A stretch of DNA of 13,911 nt from positions 1 to 13,911 of the forward strand of contig WRCR01000048.1 of NCBI GenBank assembly GCA_009783865.1, in the 5' to 3' direction. A program made the translations under genes and the position numbers. The notes beneath the pieces are model-generated. The model saw only the letters and a program-made list of their open reading frames with translations, had not been told where the DNA came from and did not search any database. Positions 1 to 5,842 of the stretch are shown here, piece after piece. The stretch is from Planctomycetaceae bacterium (lineage in GTDB: Bacteria; Planctomycetota; Planctomycetia; Pirellulales; Thermoguttaceae). Each line of letters begins with the position of its first letter. Positions within the stretch are counted from its first letter, which is position 1.

Positions 1-26
1 GATTCCCGCTTTCGCGGGAATGACGG
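1..26. repeat. Short palindromic repeat, dRS3-like (ATTCCC-N8-GGGAAT)
   Basis: Bases 2-9 (ATTCCCGC) and 14-21 (GCGGGAAT) form a perfect 8-bp stem around a TTTC loop, followed by GACGG. The pattern ATTCCC-N8-GGGAAT is that of the Neisseria dRS3 repeat, and the longer form ending in GTCATTCCCGCG is a widespread dispersed repeat in unrelated bacteria. Here it lies in frame within the restriction-modification reading frame, encoding TVIPAKAGI. There is no second copy in this window. Confidence 0.65.
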
Positions 27-438
27 TGTAAAGAATGCCTTTTATCAGTTCGTACACATGTCTAAACTCCGGCGTATCGCGTTTTGACGGCGCAACTTTC
101 CAGTTGAAATCGTTTTGATAAAATATTTCCTGAACGGCATGATACGGAATGAAAGCGATTTTTTCTCTATCGAAGCAGCCGAGAAACGGCGGCGGAATGA
201 TTTTGTCGAAGATTCTCGCTTTGCCGATGGTTAACACAAGTTGTGTTAACATATCGCAAATGTCGGTTTGCGCTGCTTTTGCTTCTGCCCAGAGGAAGTA
301 GTTCTCGATGAGAGTTCGGTTCGGACTCTTCACGACAAAGTCGATTTTTTCGATGATTTCTGTGCAATCATATTTGCCGAAGAAATCTTGTTCGACTTTG
401 TTTTTTAACTCTTCTTCTTGGATTTTGGCGTACTTCAT
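1..438 (-). CDS. Type IIG (Eco57I-like) restriction-modification enzyme, N-terminal part, runs off the window edge
   Basis: From the ATG at 438 the minus frame stays open for 146 codons to base 1, so the 3' part is missing. The protein opens MKYAKIQEEELKNKV and holds D33 (KIDF) followed by FLWAEAK with E52-x-K54. This spacing fits the PD-(D/E)xK nuclease site found at the N-terminus of type IIG enzymes that carry nuclease, N6-adenine methylase and specificity regions in one chain. QLVLTIGKAR (66-75) and IAFIPYH (94-100) resemble what I remember of that family. After VYELIKGIL (128-136) the familiar sequence stops and the frame reads TVIPAKAGI, which is encoded by a palindromic repeat, so the gene may be truncated or interrupted there. 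A promoter with a perfect -10 lies 36 bases upstream of the ATG. Family assignment is from remembered sequence, not a search. Confidence 0.7.
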   Translation of the reverse strand, partial: MKYAKIQEEELKNKVEQDFFGKYDCTEIIEKIDFVVKSPNRTLIENYFLWAEAKAAQTDICDMLTQLVLTIGKARIFDKIIPPPFLGCFDREKIAFIPYHAVQEIFYQNDFNWKVAPSKRDTPEFRHVYELIKGILYTVIPAKAGI

Positions 439-473
439 TTTGGCGTGAACGGAACTGCGTTGATGTTCATATC

Positions 474-501
474 ATTATATCGAGTTGCGTTTTGAAAACA
501 A
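474..501 (-). promoter_or_regulatory. Sigma-70-type promoter for the restriction-modification gene
   Basis: On the minus strand, TTGTTT (501-496) is followed after 16 bases by a perfect TATAAT (479-474). Transcription would begin near 467, giving a leader of about 28 bases before the ATG at 438. No Shine-Dalgarno is visible in that leader. Confidence 0.5.
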
Positions 502-685
502 GGGTTGAACCGAGGTACCGAATGGAGCGGATTAAATCCTGTCTGCCGTAAAAATTGATACTCTCGGTTATCACGGAACATGTAGCGAAAATTCCACTTT
601 TACCGATTATGTGTTTTGAACAGATTGCACCGGCATCCGGCATAAATTCAATAGCAATACCGTCCATATGCCGAAAAACTGATAT

Positions 686-1351
686 ATGAGTTCATACTTG
701 TTGAAAATTACGTTGCAAAAAACCCCTAATTTAATTTGGCGGCGGTTTGCGGTGCCGTCTTTCATCACACTAAACCGGCTGCACGAAATAATCCAATTCG
801 TGATGGGCTGGGAAAACAAACGCACACATTGTTTTTCCGTTAATAAACAGCGGTTCGTGCCTGCCGAAATGGGAAAAACCGCATCGGACGGATTGCCCGA
901 AAGTGCCTTTTCGCTTGACGATGTCGTTTTTCGCTCCGGCTGCAATCTGAAATATATTTACGGCGAAGCAGAGAAGCAGTGGATTCACCAAGTTTGTGTC
1001 GAAAACTTGCGGCTGAGCAGCGGAAGTTGCCCTTATCCGATTTACTGCACAGAAGGCGTGCGGGCTTGTCCGCCGGAAACTATTGCCAACGCCGAAGAAT
1101 TCGCCGGCGTTATCGCCGCTTTGAAAAATCCGAACACGCCGGAAAATGCCGAACTATGCCGCAAATTCGCCGGTTTTGAACCGGATAAATTTGACATTGC
1201 CGTTATCAACAAGCGGTTTTCTGTTCCGTCCGATTTTCTGCTCCAAAACGGCGGAACACAAACCGCAACACCGAACAAAAAGAAGAAACATCGGAGTTCT
1301 CCGCCTGACGCACTTCGGCAACTCGGAATGAAATTGAAAAAAGCGGTTTAA
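686..1351 (+). CDS. Plasmid pRiA4b ORF-3 family protein
   Basis: A 221-residue protein that matches the pRiA4b ORF-3-like family (PF07929) along most of its length. The N-terminus has the hallmark 'L-K-I-T-L ... IWRRFAVPS' followed by 'LHEIIQFVMGW' (about residues 32-42). The middle has Y-x-Y-G-E and W-I-H, the counterpart of the usual YDFGDxWEH motif. 'GVRACPPE' (about 124-131) and 'FDIAVINKRF' (about 173-182) are the usual later blocks. The tail is basic (KKKKHRSS...MKLKKAV). The family is widespread in mobile and chromosomal contexts and its biochemical function is unknown to me. The ATG at 686 is chosen because the family motif starts directly after it; no Shine-Dalgarno is seen. It ends 5 bases from the dnaK stop in convergent orientation, leaving no room for separate terminators. 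Confidence 0.85.
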   Translation: MSSYLLKITLQKTPNLIWRRFAVPSFITLNRLHEIIQFVMGWENKRTHCFSVNKQRFVPAEMGKTASDGLPESAFSLDDVVFRSGCNLKYIYGEAEKQWIHQVCVENLRLSSGSCPYPIYCTEGVRACPPETIANAEEFAGVIAALKNPNTPENAELCRKFAGFEPDKFDIAVINKRFSVPSDFLLQNGGTQTATPNKKKKHRSSPPDALRQLGMKLKKAV

Positions 1352-1356
1352 ATTTT

Positions 1357-3273
1357 TCACGACTTAACTTCAAAATCCGCATCAATCGCATCGTCGTCTT
1401 TGGCATCGGAACTCTCCTCTGCACCGGAGGGCGTATGCCCCCCGCTCTTATGCTCTCCGCTTTTACTTGCCGCTTCATACATCGCTTTACTCATAGCATG
1501 CGATGCCTGTTCAAGCGATTCATAAGCACTCTTGATTTTTGCAGCGTCATCAGTCGCAATCGCATCTCGGGTTCTGCCGATTGCCGCATTGATAGCGTCC
1601 TTATCGGTTTGATTGAGCGAACCGTCATGTTCCTTGAGAAGTTTTTCCATCTCAAAACACATCGACTCCGCCTTGTTCTTGCTCTCGACCAACTCTCTCC
1701 GTGCTTTATCTTCCGCAGCATGTTCTTCGGCATCTCTCCTCATTTTTTCAATTTCCGATTCGGAAAGACCGCTGGACTGCTCGATACGCACCTTCGTTTC
1801 CTTGCCGGTCCCCAAATCCTTTGCAGAAACATTGAGAATCCCGTTTGCGTCAATATCAAAAGCAACCTCGACTTGCGGAACACCCCGCGGTGCCGGCGGA
1901 AGTCCCTCAAGATTAAACTGACCTAGCAAGCGGTTATGCGCCGCAATTTCACGTTCACCTTGGAAAACCTTAATCGTGACTGCCGTTTGATTATCGTCCG
2001 CAGTGCTGAAAACCTGTTTCTTTTCGGCTGGAATCGTTGTATTGCGTTCCACAAGTTTCGTCATAATTCCGCCGAGCGTTTCGATGCCAAGCGACAGCGG
2101 AGTCACGTCGAGAAGCACAACCTCGTTGACTTCGCCGGTCAACACGCCGCCCTGAATTGCTGCACCTACCGCAACGACTTCATCAGGATTTACGCCCTTG
2201 TGTAATTCCTTATTGAAAATCGAGCGGACAAGTTCCTGCACTTTTGGAATACGGGTTGAACCGCCGACTAAAACTATCTCGTCAATTTGAGACGGCTGCA
2301 ACTTCGCATCCTGCAACGCTTTCATCAGCGGAACGCGGCATCTTTCGACAAGATGGTCGGTCAACTGTTCAAACTTTGCACGCGTTAATTTTACCTGCAA
2401 GTGTTTCGGTCCATTCTGGTCAGCAGTAATGAACGGCAGGTTAATATCCGTTGACTGCGCCGAACTCAATTCTCGTTTTGCCTTTTCACATGCTTCCTGC
2501 AACCGCTGTAAAGCCATCGCATCTTTGCGGAGGTCGATACCCTGTTCCTGCTGAAATTGCGTTGCAACGTAATTGATGAGAACTTCGTCAAAGTCGTCGC
2601 CGCCGAGATGCGTATCGCCGCTTGTGCTTAACACTTGAAACACGCCGTCTCCGACATCGAGACAGGAAACATCGAAAGTTCCGCCGCCGAGGTCGAACAC
2701 TACGATTTTTTGATTGACATTCTTATCGAGACCGTAAGCCAGCGAAGCCGCCGTCGGTTCGTTGATAATCCGCATTACTTCAAGACCGGCGATTTGACCG
2801 GCATCTTTCGTTGCCTGCCGCTGCGCATCGTTGAAGTAAGCCGGCACTGTGATGACCGCTTTGCTAACTTTGTGTCCGAGATACGCTTCAGCGGACTCCT
2901 TGAGTTTGCGAAGCGTCATAGCGGAAATTTCCGGCGGAGTGTATGCTTTGCCGTCAACATCAACTTTGACGTAGTTGTCATCGCTTCCGACCACCTTGTA
3001 AGGAACCATTTTTTCCTCGTTGGCAACTTCATGATGCCGCCGTCCCATAAAACGTTTGATAGACGCAACGGTTCTCTTCGGATTGGTTACCGCTTGCCGC
3101 CGGGCAGGTTCGCCGACCAATGTTTCACCGCTGTCCGTAAAAGCGACAACGGAGGGCGTAAGCCGATTGCCTTCCGCATTCGGAATAACTTTGGGTTCCT
3201 TGCCTTCCATGACGGAAACCACCGAGTTTGTCGTACCGAGGTCGATACCGATAATTTTTTCACCTGAAGCCAT
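1357..3273 (-). CDS. dnaK: Chaperone protein DnaK (Hsp70)
   Basis: A 638-residue cytoplasmic Hsp70 chaperone that binds exposed hydrophobic peptides under ATP control, normally with DnaJ and GrpE. The N-terminal nucleotide-binding domain has GIDLGTTNS (9-17), INEPTAASLAYGLD and the phosphate-2 motif DLGGGTFDVS. VLVGGSTRIPKV follows. The linker and start of the substrate domain read EVVLLDVTPLSLGIETLGG. The helical lid ends in an acidic tail (DAKDDDAIDADFEVKS), as in most DnaK proteins, and the length is typical. An in-frame ATG 21 bases upstream (3294) exists, but a good Shine-Dalgarno sits 7 bases before 3273 and the protein then begins MASGEKIIGIDLG like other family members, so 3273 is preferred. 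grpE and dnaJ are not in the window. It is divergent from lptB; upstream control elements are listed separately. Confidence 0.97.
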   Translation of the reverse strand: MASGEKIIGIDLGTTNSVVSVMEGKEPKVIPNAEGNRLTPSVVAFTDSGETLVGEPARRQAVTNPKRTVASIKRFMGRRHHEVANEEKMVPYKVVGSDDNYVKVDVDGKAYTPPEISAMTLRKLKESAEAYLGHKVSKAVITVPAYFNDAQRQATKDAGQIAGLEVMRIINEPTAASLAYGLDKNVNQKIVVFDLGGGTFDVSCLDVGDGVFQVLSTSGDTHLGGDDFDEVLINYVATQFQQEQGIDLRKDAMALQRLQEACEKAKRELSSAQSTDINLPFITADQNGPKHLQVKLTRAKFEQLTDHLVERCRVPLMKALQDAKLQPSQIDEIVLVGGSTRIPKVQELVRSIFNKELHKGVNPDEVVAVGAAIQGGVLTGEVNEVVLLDVTPLSLGIETLGGIMTKLVERNTTIPAEKKQVFSTADDNQTAVTIKVFQGEREIAAHNRLLGQFNLEGLPPAPRGVPQVEVAFDIDANGILNVSAKDLGTGKETKVRIEQSSGLSESEIEKMRRDAEEHAAEDKARRELVESKNKAESMCFEMEKLLKEHDGSLNQTDKDAINAAIGRTRDAIATDDAAKIKSAYESLEQASHAMSKAMYEAASKSGEHKSGGHTPSGAEESSDAKDDDAIDADFEVKS

Positions 3274-3280
3274 TTTATAT

Positions 3281-3286
3281 TCCTTT
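3281..3286 (-). promoter_or_regulatory. Ribosome binding site that fixes the dnaK start
   Basis: AAAGGA on the minus strand lies 7 bases before the ATG at 3273. It falls inside the 7-codon extension that would result from using the ATG at 3294, so it argues for the shorter protein. It is one of the few clear Shine-Dalgarno sequences in the window. Confidence 0.75.
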
Positions 3287-3299
3287 CTTTTCAAGAAGC

Positions 3300-3315
3300 C
3301 GATTTTATAAAATCG
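3300..3315. promoter_or_regulatory. 16-bp perfect palindrome in the dnaK leader; possible alternative -10
   Basis: The sequence CGATTTTATAAAATCG equals its own reverse complement over 16 bases. Its TATAAA (minus strand, 3309-3304) could be the -10 of a second, sigma-70 promoter with TTGCTG (3334-3329) as -35, although the 19-base spacing is long. It could equally be an operator, or a coincidence in AT-rich DNA. It lies just downstream of the start point expected from the sigma-54-like element. Confidence 0.4.
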
Positions 3316-3329
3316 AACAGTTCAATTTC

Positions 3330-3345
3330 AGCAAATTTTGTGCCA
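3330..3345 (-). promoter_or_regulatory. Sigma-54-like (-24/-12) promoter for dnaK
   Basis: The minus strand reads TGGCACAAAATTTGCT. This matches the sigma-54 core TGGCAC-N5-TTGCT at every fixed position, with the GG and GC dinucleotides 12 bases apart as required. The start point would fall near 3319, giving a leader of about 46 bases that contains the Shine-Dalgarno. Sigma-54 promoters need an activator ATPase; no activator gene is in the window. Confidence 0.55.
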
Positions 3346-3351
3346 GATAAA

Positions 3352-3368
3352 ACTGACAAATTGGCAGT
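3352..3368. promoter_or_regulatory. 17-bp operator-like palindrome between dnaK and lptB promoters
   Basis: ACTGACAAATTGGCAGT is an imperfect palindrome of the form ACTG-n-CAA-n-TTG-n-CAGT; all bases except the centre and one symmetric pair are matched. Its centre is about 41 bases upstream of the predicted sigma-54 start of dnaK and about 76 bases upstream of the predicted lptB start. It could serve either promoter. The binding protein is unknown; it does not match the CIRCE element. Confidence 0.45.
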
Positions 3369-3400
3369 AGATGTGCCGCAAAGGAAATGCAGAATCTCTC

Positions 3401-3429
3401 TTGACACAATCGGCAAGTTTTTGTATAGT
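3401..3429 (+). promoter_or_regulatory. Strong sigma-70 promoter for lptB
   Basis: A perfect -35 TTGACA (3401-3406) is followed after exactly 17 bases by TATAGT (3424-3429). Transcription would begin near 3436, about 35 bases before the ATG at 3471. It diverges from the dnaK promoter elements. Confidence 0.75.
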
Positions 3430-3470
3430 CCCGCATTGAAATAATATCCTTTTCACTGACTTAATAAAAC

Positions 3471-4619
3471 ATGCCGTCTTTTTCTGAAACATCGCAAATA
3501 CCGGTTCTGAAAGCCGAAGGTCTCGTCAAAATCTACGGCAGGCGGCGTGTTGTCGATGGAGTCAGTTTTCACGTCAACTGCGGCGAAATTGTCGGACTGC
3601 TCGGACCCAACGGGGCAGGCAAAACGACAAGTTTCCGAATGACCTGCGGACTAATCAGTGCCAACGGCGGCATCGTTTATCTCGGTGCGCAGAACGTGAC
3701 TAATTGGCCTATGTACCGCCGCAGCAAAGAAGGCGGAATGGGCTATCTGCCGCAGGATAAAAGTGTTTTTCAAAAATTGAGCGTGCAGAATAATCTGCTC
3801 GGCATGATGGAAATGCTCGGCGTGAAGTCCGCCGAAAGAAAAAAACGCTGCAATGAACTGCTCGAAAAATTCGGTTTGACCGCTCTTCGGAAAAACTACG
3901 CCGGCGGACTTTCCGGCGGCGAACGCCGCCGGTTGGAAATTGCCCGCTCGCTGGTCTCCAATCCGAAAATTATCCTGCTGGACGAACCTTTCGCTGCAGT
4001 TGACCCGATAACCGTGACAAATATCCAAAAAACGATTCGGCAACTGGCGGACGAAGGGATTTCAATACTGATAACCGACCATTCCGTTCAGGATACGCTG
4101 CAAATCACGGAGCGAAGTTATGTTATTCAAGCGGGAAAGGTTCTCTGTCACGGCACACCGGCAGAGGTTTTGACTAATCCCGAAGCGCGGCAGGTATATT
4201 TCGGGGAAAATGTCAGCATCGGACAAATTCAGCCGCAGGGCGGACATGCGAAAGTTGTTGAAAAACCGTCGGTACCGGATAGTATAACTCCCCCGTATAA
4301 TACCTCGCCGCACAAGGAAAGAACTTTCAAGACAATTTTGGGGGTGAAAAAGAGTCCGCCGCAAACCGGCGGTATGACCGGTAGTATTGCTCCGGCACAT
4401 GAAGTACCGGTAGAAGAGCCGGCGAAGAAACCGGTGGTGAAGATGCACAACTTTGTTCGACCGGCAGTGCGTCAGGAACACGTAGGGAATACGGAAGTTC
4501 AGCCGCATCAGCAAGTGATATATCATAATCTGCCGGACAAACCGGCAGAGAAGAAGGAACACGACCCGGCAAGCACGAGCATCATACAAAGTTTGCGGGT
4601 AAAAATCTTGGGTGAGTAG
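3471..4619 (+). CDS. lptB: LPS export ABC transporter ATPase LptB with a long C-terminal tail
   Basis: The first ~245 residues form a complete LptB-type nucleotide-binding domain: Walker A GPNGAGKT (45-52), Q-loop LPQD (Q95), LSGGE signature (147-151), Walker B IILLDEP with E172, and the switch histidine in TDHSV (H204). LptB energises extraction of lipopolysaccharide from the inner membrane with LptF/G, toward LptC/A/D. E. coli LptB is 241 residues; this protein is 382. The extra ~130 residues are rich in Pro, Lys, Glu and Thr with no predicted fold by eye, and they end in a short, possibly helical segment SIIQSLRVKILGE. The encoding DNA (4360-4570) is dense in CCGG. A strong promoter precedes it; no Shine-Dalgarno is seen. 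lptA, lptC, lptF and lptG are not adjacent. A related branched-chain amino acid ATPase (LivG/LivF) is less likely given the LptB-like YLPQ and LSGGERRR sequence. Confidence 0.87.
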   Translation: MPSFSETSQIPVLKAEGLVKIYGRRRVVDGVSFHVNCGEIVGLLGPNGAGKTTSFRMTCGLISANGGIVYLGAQNVTNWPMYRRSKEGGMGYLPQDKSVFQKLSVQNNLLGMMEMLGVKSAERKKRCNELLEKFGLTALRKNYAGGLSGGERRRLEIARSLVSNPKIILLDEPFAAVDPITVTNIQKTIRQLADEGISILITDHSVQDTLQITERSYVIQAGKVLCHGTPAEVLTNPEARQVYFGENVSIGQIQPQGGHAKVVEKPSVPDSITPPYNTSPHKERTFKTILGVKKSPPQTGGMTGSIAPAHEVPVEEPAKKPVVKMHNFVRPAVRQEHVGNTEVQPHQQVIYHNLPDKPAEKKEHDPASTSIIQSLRVKILGE

Positions 4620-4637
4620 GTAAGATTAAAATCCTAC
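4620..4637. terminator. Weak stem-loop between convergent lptB and the PmoA-like gene
   Basis: GTAAGAT (4620-4626) and ATCCTAC (4631-4637) can pair over 7 bases with one G-T mismatch around a TAAA loop, directly after the lptB stop. There is no strong T-run on either side, so terminator function is uncertain. It is the only candidate in the 37-bp convergent gap. Confidence 0.25.
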
Positions 4638-4656
4638 GCCAATATATGGTATTATA

Positions 4657-5613
4657 CTATTTCTTATATTCCTCGAACAATTCTTTTATACCGGCTTCAT
4701 CAGCACTGCCTTTGTGAAAAATTACGCGGTACTTTACTGTGAAAGTGTCGCCTTTCTTCATCTTAAGTTCGCCGGTATGCTCCGTCTTCTTTTGGAAATC
4801 ATGTTCGCCGAAAGGATTTGCTGCAAACAAGCCGTAATCCCGCACATGCCAATATGTCGGATACCGGAAACTTGACGGATGATTCATTATCGCTATGCCG
4901 ACTGTTTCGCCTTCAACGGGACCGAAGTAATCGACCCAATCGGAACGCTTCGCCCATGTTTCGCCGTCTTTAATTCCTTCTGCGTTGACGATATTGCCGC
5001 CCCAATCGGGATTTCTCTTTTTCGCTGTCAAATCCATTGTACCGGCAACGCGGATTCCAAAACTTCCTTCTTTAGTATCGCCGAAAACAACTTCGTCCTG
5101 TTCCGCTTTGACGGTAATATCAGCGTCAATGTATCGCACAATGCCGTTCTTTCCTTTCAGTTCTCCGAAAGTGAACTTGCGGGTATCGCTGCACAAGGGT
5201 TTGCTGTCTTTGTCAAGCCAATCGTTTTTCGTTTCAATGACGGCGGTCTTTCCATTGCTTTCCGATTTTACGAATTGTTTATGAACGATGGGCTGCTTCA
5301 ATGCCCAGAAGTCAAGTCCGTTGACAGCACCGTGATTGAACCAGAACGAGCGGTGATGCGGATGGTCTTTCGCTTCGCTGTTATCGTCACGGGGATTCAT
5401 CGGGAAATCGCGGGTCATTTTTTTGCCGGTGGGTCCGACAATCGGATAGATGATGGGCGTGCCGTTGCAGTCCGTCCGATAACCGGCAAAGAGCGCGCCG
5501 TCAATTTTTATTTCGCAGCCGAAGTCGGTTTTTTGAAGTGATACCTCGCCGGCTTGAAGAACGGCAACGGATAAAAATAAACAAAGCGAAATGAACAGGA
5601 TATAGTTTTTCAT
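4657..5613 (-). CDS. Secreted PmoA/DUF6807 family protein
   Basis: A 318-residue protein with a clear Sec signal peptide: MKN, a hydrophobic stretch from residue 4 to 19, and a likely cleavage after LQA (residue 21). The mature part carries the family hallmark DHPHHRSFWFNHG (83-95), followed by NGLDFW. Later conserved-looking blocks are GGNIVNAEG, WVDYFGPV and IAIMNHPSSFRYPTYWHVR. These match the methane-oxygenase-named 'PmoA family' (DUF6807), abundant in planctomycetes and other polysaccharide-degrading bacteria. The name is historical; the protein is soluble and extracytoplasmic here and is not a methane monooxygenase subunit. The His-rich motif suggests a metal or sugar site, but no reaction is established to my knowledge. 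It is a single gene with its own predicted promoter, convergent with lptB and divergent from the methyltransferase. No Shine-Dalgarno is visible. Confidence 0.85.
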   Translation of the reverse strand: MKNYILFISLCLFLSVAVLQAGEVSLQKTDFGCEIKIDGALFAGYRTDCNGTPIIYPIVGPTGKKMTRDFPMNPRDDNSEAKDHPHHRSFWFNHGAVNGLDFWALKQPIVHKQFVKSESNGKTAVIETKNDWLDKDSKPLCSDTRKFTFGELKGKNGIVRYIDADITVKAEQDEVVFGDTKEGSFGIRVAGTMDLTAKKRNPDWGGNIVNAEGIKDGETWAKRSDWVDYFGPVEGETVGIAIMNHPSSFRYPTYWHVRDYGLFAANPFGEHDFQKKTEHTGELKMKKGDTFTVKYRVIFHKGSADEAGIKELFEEYKK

Positions 5614-5661
5614 TGTTTTTCGAGGGTAAAGGATTGTCGGTGTTATGAAATTATTACGTCA

Positions 5662-5690
5662 ATTCTATATTGTTTTTGTCGGTGATGCAA
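5662..5690 (-). promoter_or_regulatory. Candidate sigma-70 promoter for the PmoA-like gene
   Basis: On the minus strand, TTGCAT (5690-5685), 17 bases, then TAGAAT (5667-5662). The start point would be near 5655, about 40 bases before the ATG at 5613. The -35 is weak. The -10 is the same hexamer as in the divergent promoter at 5805. Confidence 0.4.
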
Positions 5691-5712
5691 TACAACAGGC
5701 GCATAAACAGTG

Positions 5713-5732
5713 TCGCAATCGGAAGATTGCGA
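5713..5732. repeat. Perfect 8-bp stem-loop with GGAA loop
   Basis: TCGCAATC (5713-5720) and GATTGCGA (5725-5732) pair perfectly around a GGAA tetraloop. It lies upstream of both divergent promoters in this gap, so it is unlikely to be a terminator for either gene. It shares the 8-4-8 geometry of the palindrome at 2-21 but not its sequence. Confidence 0.5.
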
Positions 5733-5741
5733 AATATCCGC

Positions 5742-5768
5742 GGGAACTAAAGTCCCTGCCTCTTTAGT
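5742..5768. repeat. REP-like element with two alternative hairpins
   Basis: ACTAAAG (5746-5752) pairs with CTTTAGT (5762-5768) over 7 bases around a 9-base loop. Alternatively GGGA (5742-5745) pairs with TCCC (5753-5756). The pairings are mutually exclusive. The layout (a GGGA...TCCC core near a CTAAA/TTTAG end) resembles the element at 13284-13320, which suggests a dispersed family. Confidence 0.4.
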
Positions 5769-5781
5769 CGGCTCTCTTACT

Positions 5782-5810
5782 TTGTCCTTATTTATCGGAT
5801 AGAATAGAAT
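5782..5810 (+). promoter_or_regulatory. Sigma-70 promoter for the methyltransferase gene
   Basis: TTGTCC (5782-5787) is followed after 17 bases by TAGAAT (5805-5810). The start point would fall near 5817, which is after the upstream ATG at 5813. That supports initiation at the ATG at 5843. Confidence 0.5.
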
Positions 5811-5842
5811 CATTGGAATTAATCTTACAATTCAATATTGTT

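Noticed and set aside
467..667. 66-codon minus-strand open frame upstream of the pRiA4b ORF-3 gene
   Set aside because: No recognisable domain and no ribosome binding site; its 3' end overlaps the predicted promoter of the restriction-modification gene. The 439-685 gap is better read as a divergent regulatory region.
2635..3267. 210-codon plus-strand open frame inside dnaK
   Set aside because: It is antisense to the strongly conserved DnaK ATPase domain and has no recognisable motifs; it follows from dnaK codon bias.
3274..3470. CIRCE element or sigma-32 promoter for dnaK
   Set aside because: No TTAGCACTC-N9-GAGTGCTAA and no CTTGAA/CCCCAT pair could be found on the minus strand.
4879..5541. 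220-codon plus-strand open frame inside the PmoA-like gene
   Set aside because: It is antisense to a gene with a signal peptide and a clear family motif; no promoter or domain supports it.
4657..5613. Particulate methane monooxygenase subunit A
   Set aside because: The family name suggests it, but the protein is soluble with a single signal peptide and the DHPHHRS motif of DUF6807, not a multi-helix membrane subunit.
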